NCBI GenBank assembly: GCA_029990175.1
Contig: JARKIP010000065.1
Location: 22,360,501 to 22,424,500 of the forward strand
Length of the DNA: 64,000 nt
Direction: 5' to 3'
Source: Petunia secreta
Taxonomy: Eukaryota; Streptophyta; Magnoliopsida; Solanales; Solanaceae
Within the stretch, counting starts at the first letter, position 1, and each line of letters opens with the position of its first letter. The notes below the pieces were generated by a model. It saw nothing but the letters and a program-made list of their open reading frames with translations. It was not told the DNA's origin and ran no database searches. The translations under genes and the position numbers were made by a program. Below, piece after piece: positions 11,538 through 24,196 of this stretch.

Positions 11538-12274
11538 TGATCTGGGCAGCATGTTAGTGAATCCTAGATGCATGTTCGTGTTCGTGGGAGCTTTGGAGAT
11601 GAGGGGCATTGATTGATAGTTGAGGCCGAGACTTAGAGAGCTCGACGAGCTACTCAACGGGCAGAGCTACTCGACGAGCAGAGCTACTCAACGAGCAGAG
11701 CTATTCAACGAGCAGAGCTACTCAACGAGCAGAGTTACTCAACGGGCAGCTTCAACGAGCAGCTTTATACTTGGGCCGTTGGGGAGCTTTAAATCGGGCA
11801 GCAACTTAGGATACTCGGGCAGCTTCTCACCGAGCTCTTATTTGATACTTTACATAGACAATCATAGTTATTGGGCCCTGCGTGGTCACTTTAAATTTAG
11901 CCAAATTATTGGCCTTTTCTTAGTTATTATTTTCCTAGTTGTTTTAGGCTTAAGGGCTGATCTATATAAGCCCCACTTACACTTTATTTCATTAAGCACC
12001 TTTGATAATAGAACGCAGCTTTATGCTCTCAAAAACAAAACCTTGTGAACTTGTCCAATTTGGTGAAATCAAAATTGCACTTGTTCCTCCATTGATCATT
12101 CAACTTTCAATTCCCAGTTGTCTTGAGGGTTGTTGCTTAGTACAGGTGCTCTTTGACATCTAACAAGGGGGTGAGTAGACTAGTTCCTACTAAATCCTTT
12201 GTTGTAGTTCAAACCGTGTCTTGCTTCTATCTTTTTATCATTGTTTCTTGCTTTCTCTAATTTAGATTGCATCA
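11538..12274 (+). repeat. LTR-like unit L (solo LTR or recombinant)
   Basis: TGATCTGGGC...GATTGCATCA, about 737 bp, with a + strand TATA box (CTATATAAG near 11963) and G-type LTR-end wording. The left flank is N2 N-terminal ORF and the right flank is N3 C-terminal ORF. There is no TSD, so this is not a simple insertion. Confidence 0.65.
11648..11749 (+). repeat. 17-bp tandem repeat, 6 copies, inside LTR L
   Basis: Six head-to-tail units of AGCTACTCAACGAGCAG with one or two changes each, starting at 11648, 11665, 11682, 11699, 11716 and 11733, followed by a partial unit. Confidence 0.93.
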
Positions 12275-14475
12275 ATCTCACACTCTAGAGACTCCTCAAG
12301 GGTACATCAACCCTCACTACGACACAAGAAACCACCACTATCAATTAAGCAATCAAAGGGAAGAATAAGATTATCATGCAATTCATCTTCTCATTTATCA
12401 AATATAGGTGGGGTATCATAACAAGGTTCACAAACAAGGTCAACTTCATCATTCTCACTAAAGAGAGGTTCAATGAGAACCGAGCTCACATCATGATGTG
12501 GCTTTTCAATCCCCTCAACTAGTGGTTCATTTTCACACACAAGTTGACCCAAAGGTTCTACACTAGTTGCAACCACATTGTATTCATGGAAATCATCAAC
12601 TAACACAGAGTTTTCACATACAAGCCCACAAGACAAGGAAGTTTCATGATTAATGGAAGAAGACTATCACACACCTTTAAGTCGCACTCGGGCTCACTCA
12701 ATGTACTTGAAGCATCATGGGTAGTTCCTTCACCTGGTAGCTCACATTTGGCTTCTCCTTCACCTTGTCTTTCCATCTCGGAACATGGTCGAGGCTCCAT
12801 CGGTTTGCCTCCAAGAATACCTACACAAGTACTCAAACAAGTAGAAGAAAAAGATAAAGGGTTAAGGTTAGAATAAGGGGTGTCCTCACTCTCAATTTTT
12901 CTTTTTCCCTCTTTCTTTTCCCTCATTTTATTTTCAAGGTCGGGTGTAGATTCAGGTGGCGACAACTCACTCACATCACTCAACACAATATCTCCTTTTT
13001 CCACTCGAGAGTTGTCACCGGTCGCTCCCTTACGCCTCTCAATCTTTTGTCTCTCAAATTCGGGCGAATTGGGACGAGGCCCAAGAATACCCATAGCCGG
13101 AGTAGGTGGACTTTTCACGTCAACTCGGAATCTAGGACTAGGAGACTCATTACTTGATGTCTCCTTTTTCTTTGTTGGTGAACCACTCGGCTTTGGAAGT
13201 GGCTTCGGGCTCACCTTGTTGACATTTGCCAACTCTTTTGTAGCACTAGTCCAACCATTGCTTGTGTTTGTAGGACTTCTTGTTCGCACATTGTCAACCA
13301 TGGAATGAAGTCCTTGCTCCTTGCTCGTTTGCATAGCCAAAGAAGGTGCACTAGTAGGCATTCGGCTCCTCGCCCGGAAAAGTCATAAACTCTTTGCCCT
13401 ACGCCCACAAGATACGCATCCTTCACCACATAATATTGCACCCTCTTCCCCTCCAACCACGGCTCACCTATCCACACATCAACATGACGCATGGGATACA
13501 CGTCACACCAAACATAGCATTTATAACTCCCATGAGATATGAGTACCCGAGCCTCCTAAGAAACCCACACTCCATCATACTCATAAGGATGCTCTAGCTT
13601 GTGGCATGGTATCCTAAGTCTATCAACCAAAGAGGTGCTATTACAATTGGCATCGGTATCACCAATCTAGAGCAAGTATCCTCCAATACCATTTACCCCA
13701 ACAACGAACCTACATCTACCCAAGTCTTGCACATTGGCACCCAAATGAGAATTTTGACGCCCACAAGTATCAACACCAACAACTTGGGTGTTCCTTATCC
13801 CTCCACTAGTGGCAACACCACTAGAACAACTCCACTTCCCGTCACTCTTCCAACATTAGAAATGTTGATGGAAGTCGAGGAAGGAACCTTGCCATGGAAC
13901 CCATAAGTGCCCCTCGCCTTGGTTCCACAGCCCATAGTACTACTCCTACTACAACCATCCACGCCCCTCACGCCATAGAACCCTTTTGTAGCAAAAGCAA
14001 CACCATCTTTCATACCAACCTCTACATGGGAATTAGAATCATTAGGTCGCTTAGCGTACCTAGAAGATGCAAGCTTCTTCTTTCCCACGGAACAACCACC
14101 ACCGCCTCCCATACTAATGGAAGGTCCACTACTACTCCCTTGTACACCTTTAGCAACACTAAGAGAAGATCCATAAAAATAGCCCATATGCTCAACATCA
14201 TCATCAACTCTATCTATGTCACTATCAACAATATCAAATTCTTCACAAGAAGAGTAAGTAGGATGAATGTATCTTGAAGCGTCACCATCTTCATTTTCTT
14301 GACTAGAAGCATAAGGATCACCACATTCATCTTCATGAGCCTCATAGTCTTCATCAATCTCACGATCATCATAGTGAGCCGCTTCATCCTCATAGGAGCC
14401 ATGGTTTCCATCATCATAGTAATGGCCATCATCCTCACCATAGGAACCATAGTCTGCACAATCAACATCCGACAT
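12275..14475 (-). pseudogene. N-family ORF (copy N3, truncated, frameshifted)
   Basis: Start at 14475 (MSDVDCADYG). The acidic D/Y/G head reads openly for about 230 codons. Breaks follow near 13795-13830, at a TAG ahead of the retropepsin-like segment (about 13663) and again near 13380. The linker (ETSSNESPSPRFRVDVK) and acidic Cys-containing tail continue to 12275. This copy lacks the nonsense codon of N1 at MERQGE and reads GEGEAKCELPGEG instead, showing that linker and tail belong to one reading frame. Function unknown. The tail after ESLECEMD is removed by the L junction. Confidence 0.75.
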
Positions 14476-15585
14476 TGTTGCAACACCAAAGCACAAAACC
14501 TCCCGAAAGTCACTCCCTCACGTGTATCACTCAATTTATGAACACTCAAGAGCGAGGCCTTTACAAATTGGGAACCAAGGTGATCACAACTAGTATGTCC
14601 AAATAAAAGTTCGGAATGGAGTTAATGAGACTCTATGGACGGACGGTTATTTAAAGTTCGCACTTGAGGCCAAAGAAAGTTCTACGAATCTTCTTTGATT
14701 TCTAATCTCCTCTATGCACGAATGTCTTAATATGCTAAAGAGTTAGTGTCAATTGAGTAGGCCAATTACCCTAGAAACACTAATCAAGAGGTACGGAAGC
14801 AAACAGAACACAAAAACACACGAAACGAAGCCAAACAGAGTCACCCCAGGAGTGGGCAGTCCGCCTACTTAGGGTGGGCGCCCCGCCTACTCAAAATACA
14901 GAGAAAAACCAAAAAATGGGCGGACCGCCTACTATTTGGGCGCCCCGCCTACTTGCATTTTTAGCACAGTCCGATAACGGGTTATTGGCGATTTTGGCAA
15001 ACCTTTTCGATCTTTTTCAACTCGATACTAAAAACCAACGATACCCAAAGGTGTATACAACTATTATCATCAATCCCCAATGGTTTTAAACCTCCAACAA
15101 TCAACAACAAGCTTCGTTTCAAGATTGAAGCGTTTCAAGAAATTTTCAAACTTTCGGGATTTTGATTTTCGAAATTTTGATTCGTAACACCAAATTGTGA
15201 TGTGTGGGTAACAAAACGACGGGAATACAATAAGGAACAAACCCCAATACTTTTTAACACTTGGGGATTCGAATCCAACCCTTTTCAACAATTTTTGTGA
15301 AATTTCCAAGTTTTGAGTTTGATTTTCGAAAATTCGATTCACAACTCCAAAACGTGTTTTGTTGTTACTCAATTGTCGAGATTACATAAACAAACAATTC
15401 CCGAGAATCAAAACCAACAAAATCGTAACAACCAACGATTTCTTGCAAATATTTAGGTTTTCTAGTTTTTGAACTTTTTTCTTCTTTTCAATAAAACAAG
15501 AACAAGAACATGAAAATAAACACGAAACATAGATGACAAGCACGAAGAGTAGGACGAGGGTTCGTAGGAACGCAACCCTAGCCTT
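14476..15585 (-). other. N3 5' leader with palindrome array
   Basis: Untranslated leader with no supported gene. At 14850-14956 it holds a third palindrome class: GGGCAGTCCGCC, GGGCGCCCCGCC, GGGCGGACCGCC and GGGCGCCCCGCC. The rest aligns with other N leaders. Confidence 0.7.
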
Positions 15586-15597
15586 TCTCTGATACCA
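15586..15597 (-). other. N3 primer-binding site (one mismatch)
   Basis: On - TGGTATCAGAGA, one base off the tRNA-Met complement, two bases from the LTR edge. Confidence 0.8.
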
Positions 15598-15599
15598 AC

Positions 15600-16348
15600 T
15601 GATGCAATGTAAAAATGCGGAAGCTAAAACATACGATACGCGGAAGCAAGTAAACGAGATAACCAGAAATCGAGATTGGGAAGACAAGAAATTAGAAGAA
15701 AAAATTGAATTCAATTCAATTACGTGGATCGAATTCTAGAGGGAGAAAGGGAAACTTGAACCTTACAATGGACTCAACTAGGTGTCGATTCCCATAGGTT
15801 CCAAGTACATAGATAAATGAAGCCTCGGGCTTCAAACTCGAAGGGCTCGACCTCTTCAATGTTCTCTTTTCTTTCTATTCAATGTCCAAACTAACTAATG
15901 AATGAAATGGCTAAGGGAAGCTTATATAGTTTTCCCATACATAAATGTGAAATGACTAAATGCCTATAAGACACGTTAGTGCAATAGAAGCACTTAGGGC
16001 TAGAATAGGAATTACACTATAAAAGCAAGTCTTCCAATGGCCCGGAACTAGGCGCCCCGCCTAGCCAAAAGAGGCGCCCCGCCTAGTTGCATTGTAGGCA
16101 AACAGGCGCACCAACACCATGGAGTAGGCGCCCCACCTACTTGAATTAGGCGGTCCGTCCAAAATAGTGGCGGCCATAGATCCAGGGAGTGAGCTTCAAC
16201 TAGGCGGTCAGCCCCTTTGAGTAGGCGGTCTGCCCCTTCCTGGGGGTCCTTGGAATGGCTCAAAATGTGTCCCCCGAGCCTCTCCTTTGGTGCCCACGTG
16301 CTCCTCCTACCTTGGCGCTCCAATGCATGATCTTCAAGCTTGGGTCTT
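15600..16348 (-). repeat. N3 5' LTR, major part
   Basis: Begins TGATGCAATGTAAAAATGCGG as read on +. Continues after G1 at 23879-23913, ending TACTGCATCA. It carries the hairpin GAAGCC/GGCTTC near 15818 and the GGCGCCCCGCC/GGCGGTCCG-type palindrome array at 16047-16232, the same class as its own leader. Confidence 0.85.
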
Positions 16349-17099
16349 TGATGCAATGCAAATCCCGAAGGGGTTGCTAAGCTCAAACGCGGAAGATAAT
16401 CAAGAAAGATAAAAGATAGAAGCAAGACAAAACTTGCTTCTTTCGAAAGAACAGTGAGGAACCTGTCTCAAAGCTCAATCGAAAGGGATACAAGGATCAC
16501 CTATACTATGCAACAATCCTCAAGAGAACATTGCCTCTTGCAAACTGAATGATCAAGAGGAATGTTCAATCGGACTAACCGAAGGCCACAAGTCCTTAAA
16601 AGCCCTCACCGGGGTTTTGCTCACGACGGAGACAAGAAGAAATGTGCTCGGCACTTTCATTCAATTCATCAATATTCAAAAACTAGCTGACTACAATGAA
16701 AGGAAACAAGGTTTATATAGGAAATACTAAGGGTAAACTAGTAAAAGGGTCACAGGCGACCAATGGAAATAAGCCACGCAGGGCTGAATTAAATTGTGTT
16801 CGGCAGACTTGACTTCGGTAAGCCTTGGCTTCGGTTCTCGATTGTCTGCTCGAACACACTTGTTGCCTTCGGACACTCACTTGTCTTCGAGCTCATTGTC
16901 CTCGGTCACTTTGCCTTCGGGCTCAAATCTGAAGATAATGCCTTCGATTCTTGAGCTCGGCCACTCAGCTTCGGAGCAATTGTTTTCCTTCGGCCAGGCT
17001 AAGTGAACGTGCACATCGTGCAGCAGCTTGGCTTGGCTTCTTGTCAACGGTCTCCTCGGTGGATCGATCACTTGATCAGCACGTGATCGGGCTGCATCA
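16349..17099 (-). repeat. G1 3' LTR
   Basis: TGATGCAATGCAAATCCCG...CGGGCTGCATCA as read on +. The G1 pol frame ends inside it at 16877. No GC palindrome array; instead rich in CTCGA and TTCGG. Confidence 0.95.
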
Positions 17100-20000
17100 T
17101 CCTCCCCTTCTTGAGAAGATTTCGTCCTCGAAATCAAGCCCTCCTCGTCCTCCGAAGTTGGACCTATAACACAAGGAACTAAGTCAGCAACATTAAAGGT
17201 GTTGGATACGTTATAATCACCAGGGAGGTCGATCACGTAGGCATTGTTGTTGATCTTGGTCAACACTTGAAATGGACCATCCCCTCGAGGAGCCAACTTT
17301 CCTTTCCTTTGGTTCGGGAAGCGTTCCTTTCGGAAGTGAACCCAAACCCAATCTCCCTTCTTTAATTGCAACTTTTTACGCCCCTTGTTTTTCTTCAAGG
17401 CAACCTTTGCATAGGCCTTCTCGAGGTTCTTCTTCACCTTTGCATGAAATTCGATCAGGGCAGCTGCTCGTCGAGTACCTTCAAAATCAAGAACAGAATC
17501 TCGAGGCAATGGGGTTAAATCAAGTGGAATCAAAGGATTAAAGCCATACACACATTCAAACGGGGTCATGTTGATCATTCTATGCACCGTTCGATTGTAT
17601 GCAAACTCAATCATGGGCAACCGATCAGCCCAGTTTCCAACCTTCCCTTTGGTCATTGCCCGAAGCAAAGATCCCAAGGTTCGGTTAACTACCTCGGTCT
17701 GTCCATCAGTCTGAGGATGGTGAGACGTCGAGAATAGTAGCTTGGTGCCGAGGGCACCCCACAAACACTTCCAAAAATGACTCAAGAACTTTGAATCTCG
17801 ATCACTCACAATAGTACGAGGTACACCATGCAATTTTAACACATTAGAAACAAACAATGTAGCTACATGCTGTGCATCATCACACTTTTTGCAAGGAATA
17901 AAGTGAGCCATTTTTTAAAAACGGTCAACCACAACGAAGATGCTATCATGTCCTCCCCCCGACCTCGGTAACCCCAAGACAAAGTCCATGGATATATCAA
18001 CCCAAGGTCGATCAGGCACAGGCAACGGGGTGTACAAACCATGAGGGTTGGACTTCAATTTTGCTTTCTTGCAAACGAGACAAGCGTTGCAAAGCTTTTC
18101 CACATCTCGTCGCATTTTGGGCTAATGGAACTGCTCGGTCAAGATACCAAGAGTTTTATCGACACCGAAGTGTCCCATCAGTCCACCTGAGTGAGCTTCT
18201 CAAATCAAGAGCTCTCTCCACGATGACACTGGCACACAAACCCTCCCATTTTTGAAGAGGTAGCCATCATGCCACTGATATTTCTCAACCCTTCGGCCAC
18301 TCAAGATTGCGTCTCGAACATATTTCAGCTTGGGATCGTTCTCGTACATCGACTTGATGCTTTCGAATCCCATGAGCCTAGAGGCGAGAGTGGTCGCTAA
18401 GGCAAATTTCCTTGATAGCGCATCGGCCACAACATTATCTTTTCCCTTTTTGTAATGAATTACATAGGGAAAGCTCTCAATAAATTCAACCCACTTGGCA
18501 TGTCTTCGATTCAATTTCTCCTGACCTCGGAGATGTTTCAAAGACTCATGATCACTTTTGATCACAAACTCTCGAGGCCACAAATAATGCTGCCAATGGG
18601 TGAGTGCTCGAACGAGGGCATACAATTCCTTGTCATACGTTGAGTAATTCAAGGTTGCACCCTTAAGCTTTTCGCTAAAGTAAGCGATCGGCTTCGAATC
18701 TTGCATCAGCACTCCTCCGATCCCAACTCCAGACGCATCACACTCGACTTCGAATGCTTTGCCGAAGTCAGGGAGTTGCAACAACGGGGCAGAACAAAGC
18801 CTCCGTTTCATCTCTTGGAAAGCCCTTTCTTGGGACTCTCCCCACACAAATGGATTGTCTTTCTTAACCAGCTCGGTTAAAGGAGCTGCCACGGTGCTAA
18901 AGTCACGAACAAACCTTCGGTAAAAGCTAGCTAAGCCATGGAAGCTACGAACTTGTGATACCGAGGTTGGAGTTGGCCAATCTTTGATGGCTTCGACTTT
19001 TGATTCGTCGACTTCGACTCCATTAGTACTGACAACAAATCCAAGAAAGACTACACGTTCGACACCAAAGGCGCATTTCTTGAAGTTGGCATACAACTTC
19101 TCTTCTCGAAGTCTTTCGAGCACTTGCCTTAAGTTGTCGACATGTTCATCAACGGTTCTGCTATAAACAAGTATGTCATCGAAATAAACGACAACAAACT
19201 TATTTATGAACGGTTTGAGCACATGGTTCATCAGTCGCTTGAATGTGCTCGGTGCATTGGATAAGCCAAAAGGCATCACCAACCATTCATAGAGACCGAA
19301 CTTGGTCTTGAATGCGGTTTTCCACTCGTCTCCGGGTTTCATTCGGATCTGGTGGTAACCGGACCTGAGGTCTATCTTCGAAAAGCATGAAGAACCACTT
19401 AACTCATCTAGCATGTCATCTAATCGAGGGATAGGATGACGATACTTTACTGTTATTTTGTTGACTGCTCGACAGTCAACACACATTCGCCATGTTCCAT
19501 CCTTCTTCGGGACAAGGATAACTGGAACGGCGCAAGGACTCAAGCTCTCTCGAACGAGGCCCTTATTTAACAATTCATCAACCTGCCGTTGGAGCTCTTT
19601 GGTGTCTTCGGGATTACACCGGTATGCAGGTTTGTTAGGGATTTGAGACCCTGGCACGAAGTCAATTTGGTGCTCGATTCCCCTCAACGGAGGTAATCCA
19701 CCTGGCATTTCCTCGGGAAACATGTCCTCGAAGTCCTGCAAAACTTTACGAACAAACAAAGGCAAAGGGTTATCATTAGAAAAATCATCATTAGAGTTTA
19801 GAAAGATACCCTTGTGCACGAGGCAAATCATCATCTGACCGTGGTCGTTGCCTCGTAAGATCTCACCGGGTTGCATGATTGCACAAATTCCTTTCACTTC
19901 GGGCGGTGAGTTTGTCTCTTCGGGCCCCAATTTTGCTCCCATCGGAAGCTTAGCTTTGGCCGCTTCTTTCAATTCTTTCATTCGTTTATAGTCCTCGGTG

Positions 20001-20477
20001 ACTTGTTTTGGAGACAAGGGTTTGAGTACGAAACTCCTCCCATCGAGCTTCACAGTGTAAGTTTTGGATCTGCCATTGTGAACAGCTGTTCGGTCATACT
20101 GCCATGGTCGACCCAATAGCAAATGACAAGCTTGCATCGGAACCACATCGAATATCATTTCATCTTGATACTCTCCGATTTTGAACTTGATCCACACTTG
20201 TTTGACAACTCTCAATTCTCCACACTCATTCAGCCATTGCAACTTGTAAGGGTGGGGATGCTTCATCGTAGGTAATCCCATTTGTGAAACCAAAGTTTGG
20301 CTCACTACATTGGCACAACTACCAGAATCAATGATCATCGAACACACCTTTCCCCTCACTCGACATCGGGCATGAAAGAGGTTTTCTCTTTGGTTGTCCT
20401 CTTCTTCAAGAGTCATGCAGCTCAAATTCCTTCGAACCACAAGAAACATTTCCGGATGATCAGCTTCGGCAGCCTCA
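16877..20477 (-). pseudogene. G1 protease-RT-RNase H-integrase (pol), three nonsense codons
   Basis: Protease has the IIDSGS active-site loop (about 20330), followed by FDVVPMQACHLLLGRPW. RT has IDLRSGYHQIRMKPGD and the YFDDILVYS box; RNase H has IKSDHESLKHL and DNVVADALSRKFA. These read openly for about 750 codons. The frame then meets TGA at 18200 (CGA in G4), TAG near 18122 (TGG in G4) and TAA at 17912 (TCA in G4), all C-to-T-type changes on one strand or the other. Integrase keeps the zinc-binding C-x2-C (CLVCKKAK), TDGQTEVVNR and the C-terminal MTRSQ-like motif inside the LTR. The enzymes would copy and insert the element; this copy cannot make full pol. Confidence 0.92.
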
Positions 20478-21915
20478 CTTCAGCTCGATCAGTCTCCTCG
20501 ATGATTTCCTCCTCGGTGTCACTCGCTTGCTCATGGACGGTTCCATCTTCGAGCAGAAGCATAACTTTGCGAGTTGGACACTCTTTTGCCATGTGATCAT
20601 AACCTTTGCATTTGTGACACTGAATATTTGAAGCACTAGGAGAGTTGAGTTGAACTTTACCTCCCACTTCTCTCGACTGGTTAACGGTCACACCTCTTTC
20701 GAAGGGTCTCTTCGAATCTCGAACAGTGTTAGCACTTGCTTGGTTGGGACTCTTCCATTCTTTACTTCGGTTCAAAGGAGTAGAAGTAGTGACTCCTCGA
20801 TACCGGTTTGCCTTATCGTCCTTCACCAATTTTTCAGCTTCGGTGGCAGCATCAAACAAATCTTCCAACGTGTGGTACACGTGGAGTCTCAACTGAGATG
20901 ACACATCCCTAGCCAAGCCATTTTTGAATCTGATAATGGCTTGTTCTTCATCTTCGAGCAGATCAAGATTCAATCGAACCCTTTCAAATTCATCGTGGTA
21001 CTCTTGAACTGACTTGGACCCTTGTTTCAGCTCATACAACTTTTGCATTTGAGTCTGCCTGTATTTGGCACTCAAATACTTAGCATCCATTGCTCTTCTC
21101 AATTGTGGCCAAGTATTGACTTCGGGATAGTCATTCCTTCGTCTATGCCTCTTGTCAGATTCCCACCACGTTGATGCATAAGCTTCGAACGAAGCAATGG
21201 CATAGGCAGCTTTTCTCTCATCGGTCATCTCGTTGGTTTCAAAGATGCGCTCCATTTTAAGCTTCCATTCAAGATACTCATCGGGATCACTAGTTCCTTT
21301 AAAGGGTGGAATAGTGATCTTGACACTGTTCAAATTTGAGTCTCGAACAGCTCGAGCCTGTTCGGGGTACTCATCATCTCGATCATTAGCCTCACGCTCA
21401 ATATTTCTTTCAACATTTGCGCCTCGGCCTCGACCTCGGAAATTTCCACGTCCTCGGTGAGCTTGCCTTCGTTGAGCGAATGGCAGCTCACGCTCATATT
21501 CGTCCTCGGGAAATTCCTCTTCATCAACCTCTTCGGTTACAGCACCAAGGTCTCTTCGGGCCCTTGGAAGTGGTAACCTCTCTCCTCGGGGAATGCCCAA
21601 GTTTTGATTTCCAGCTTGGGGATTGCCCAAGTTTTGTTGTGCTTGGGGATTGCCCAAGTTAAGCTCTCTTCGAATTGCTTCACTCGTCAACTGATGTTGT
21701 CGAAGAAGCTCAGCATACAGCTCAGGTTTAATCGGAGTGGATTCGCTCGTTCCAGCGCCGGACCCATTTTTGGCCACGGACGCACTTCCCTGCTCGAGGT
21801 TAGCTACTCGAGCACTCACTCCTCTTACTTCGGCACTGATGCCTTGTATCGCAGCCATGAGATCGTCTAACGACAACTCGGGCTTCTCAATGCTTTTGCC
21901 ATCGTTTCCAGCCAT
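20478..21915 (-). pseudogene. G1 gag, frameshifted at its end
   Basis: Start at 21915 (MAGNDGKSIEK), directly after the TGCAGGTACC motif common to the family. N-terminal coiled-coil-like stretch, Arg/Gly box (RGNFRGRGRG), capsid domain (ITIPPFKGTSDPDEYLEWKL; YASTWWESDKRHRRR; LYELKQGSKSVQEY) and zinc knuckle CHKCKGYDHMAKEC, with all ligands present but Gly to Asp before His. A 13-base deletion at 20477/20478 relative to G4 throws gag out of frame with protease. Gag would form the particle and package RNA. Confidence 0.92.
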
Positions 21916-23107
21916 GGTACCTGCACAAGTCAAAGATCGAACAAATGTTAGGGTTAGAAATCACCTCACACTCTCCCTCACCTTTGATGGGTGGCACTCG
22001 GGTCCACTCAATTTATGGGTTCGGTTTTGATCACTCAAGGACTTGTTAACAGTGGCTCGTCTGATTGATCGGTCCTCTAAGATCCTTCAAGTTCGACAAT
22101 AGTCACTGTCTCTTCGGGAAGAGTGAAGTGATGTTCGACTCGATGGAACGGACGCCTTTTAACTGAGCTCGGGGAGTCAAAAGAATTTCTACGAAAGTTT
22201 GGACTTCGGTCACCCCTTCGCACGAATTCCTATCAGCTTAAAAGAGTTAGTACGACCTCGAGTAGGACAATTACTCGAAAGATCCACCAACTAGAATTTT
22301 GACACTAAAGAAAGTGAGAACCTAGGAGAATCTACCCTTTGATTCCCTTTTGGAATCTTTTTCGATCACACCCACTCCTGTCCGTACAAAAGTGGTCCCT
22401 CCTTGGTACGGATAAGGTTTTACCTTATCCACTTTCCTTTGTCAGCCGACAATTCTTCACCTGGGGTTTTGATGTTAGAATTTTAACCCCTTTCTTCTTC
22501 AATGAAACAGTGACCTTGCTCCGGCGTACGGACACAACAACTTCGGTTCACTGACCACGGAACTCAACAAGATTTGGGTCGCCTTTCAGCTCCGGTTTCA
22601 TCGACGGAGGAAATCAAAGTTCTTTAAGCTAAAACCCAGCTCGTCGCGTCGTACACTGTTACGATTGTAACAATTTTCCGACGTACGGACAACGATTGTA
22701 AACTGAGAACTTCGATTTTCGAGCAACAATCAAACCCAAATCACTCAAGAACCACCATTCTTCATCGGTTTCTTCCAAACACAATGGGGTTCGAGTTCAG
22801 TCACCAATGAAGCTCAAAACAGTCCAAAATTCACCAAGAAACCCTAGTCACAAAATCAGTACGGCGGGTACTCGTTGGAATTAGGAAACAATGGTGATCA
22901 GAATCAAGGATTGTTTTTCCCAAACAACCTATAATCGAACACAATTTTTGAATTTTTCTTTTTAACACTTTTTTTTTTTTTTTTTTTTTTGTAAGATAAC
23001 AACAGCAACAACTCAAACAAAATCAAGAACACGAAAAGGAAACAAAGACACAAAAACGCACGAAGATAATGAACAGGATTGAGGTTGTAAGAACAAACTC
23101 AAGCCGT
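21916..23107 (-). other. G1 5' leader
   Basis: About 1.2 kb untranslated. Includes a run of more than 20 T at about 22969-22991 (A-run in sense). Next to the ATG is a splice-acceptor-like TTTGACTTGTGCAG/GTACC (sense). No other gene seen. Confidence 0.8.
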
Positions 23108-23119
23108 GCTCTGATACCA
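23108..23119 (-). other. G1 primer-binding site (tRNA-Met)
   Basis: On - TGGTATCAGAGC, three bases from the LTR edge. Confidence 0.92.
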
Positions 23120-23122
23120 AGA

Positions 23123-23873
23123 TGATGCAATGCAAATCCCGAAGGGGTTGCTAAGCACAAACGCGGAAGATAATCAAGAAAGATAAAAGATAGAAGCAAG
23201 ACAAAACTTGCTTCTTTCGAAAGAACAGTGAGGAACCTGTCTCAAAGCTCAATCGAAAGGGATACAAGGATCACCTATACTATGCAACAATCCTCAAGAG
23301 AACATTGCCTCTTGCAAACTGAATGATCAAGAGGAATGTTCAATCGGACTAACCGAAGGCCACAAGTCCTTAAAAGCCCTCACCGGGGTTTTGCTCACGA
23401 CGGAGACAAGAAGAAATGTGCTCGGCACTTTCATTCAATTCATCAATATTCAAAAACTAGCTGACTACAATGAAAGGAAACAAGGTTTATATAGGAAATA
23501 CTACGGGTAAACTAGTAAAAGGGTCACAGGCGACCAATGGAAATAAGCCACGCAGGGCTGAATTAAATTGTGTTCGGTAGACTTGACTTCGGTAAGCCTT
23601 GGCTTCGGTTCTCGATTGTCTGCTCGAACACACTTGTTGCCTTCGGACGCTCACTTGTCTTCGAGCTCATTGTCCTCGGTCACTTTGCCTTCGGGCTCAA
23701 ATCTGAAGATAATGCCTTCGATTCTTGAGCTCGGCCACTCAGCTTCGGAGCAATTGTTTTCCTTCGGCCAGGCTAAGTGAACGTGCACATCATGCAGCAG
23801 CTTGCCTTGGTTTCTTGTCATCGGTCTCCTCGGTGGATCGATCACTTGATCAGCACGTGATCGGGCTGCATCA
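23123..23873 (-). repeat. G1 5' LTR with TATA box
   Basis: Pairs with 16349-17099. A sense-strand TATA box CCTATATAAA lies at 23486-23495. Confidence 0.95.
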
Positions 23874-23878
23874 GTCTT

Positions 23879-23913
23879 GATGGTTTTTGATTAGGCCATT
23901 TTATACTGCATCA
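23879..23913 (-). repeat. N3 LTR terminal fragment
   Basis: Remaining end of the N3 5' LTR to the right of the G1 insertion, ending TACTGCATCA. N2 ORF sequence starts at 23914. Confidence 0.8.
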
Positions 23914-24196
23914 AGTAAGTAGGATCAATGTACCTTGAAGCGTCACCATCTTCGATTTCTGGACTAGAAGCATAGGCATCATCACATTCTTCATCACAAG
24001 CCTCATAGTCTTCCTCACTCTCACGATCATCATAGTGAACCGCTTCATCAACATAGGAGCCATGGTTTCCATCACCATAGTAATGGCCATCATCACCCTC
24101 ATAGGAACCATAGTCTCCATCATCACCATACGAGTCATAGCAACTCGCATTATCGCCACATGAGCCTCAATCTACTCCATCATCATTGTCCGACAT
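23914..24196 (-). pseudogene. N-family ORF, N-terminal end (copy N2, right half)
   Basis: Start at 24196 (MSD after TTGCAACA in sense). It encodes the acidic D/Y/G head, as in N4, until 23914 where N3 begins. Continues in concept at 11537. A stop lies within the first 15 codons (TGAGCC..CAATC region near 24170), and this copy is partial. Same unknown family as N1. Confidence 0.72.

Larger units (their letters stand above)
16349..23873 (-). mobile_element. G1: CRM-like Ty3/gypsy element, full length, inactivated
   Basis: Two 751-bp LTRs (16349-17099, 23123-23873) and 5-bp TSD GTCTT (16344-16348 and 23874-23878). Primer site and polypurine tract are in place, and gag-pol sits between. Roughly nine base differences between LTRs by eye suggest it is older than G4. 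Inserted in the LTR of N3. Clade call (CRM-like) rests on RT wording KTKFGLYEWLVMPFGL, the SQEGEDD pre-LTR end and a pol frame running into the LTR. Confidence 0.95.
12275..23913 (-). mobile_element. N3: non-autonomous N-family element, 3' end lost, LTR split by G1
   Basis: On -: 5' LTR (23879-23913 plus 15600-16348), primer site, leader, and ORF from 14475 leftward to 12275, where it is cut by LTR L. The C-terminal third of the ORF and the 3' LTR are missing. The right edge lies in the N2 ORF. G1 is inserted in the LTR with TSD GTCTT. Confidence 0.85.

Noticed and set aside
22967..22991. Long T runs in G1/G4 leaders as poly(A) tails of LINE or processed gene copies
   Set aside because: They occur at the same leader position in both elements, next to the primer site, without a TSD or upstream retroposed sequence.
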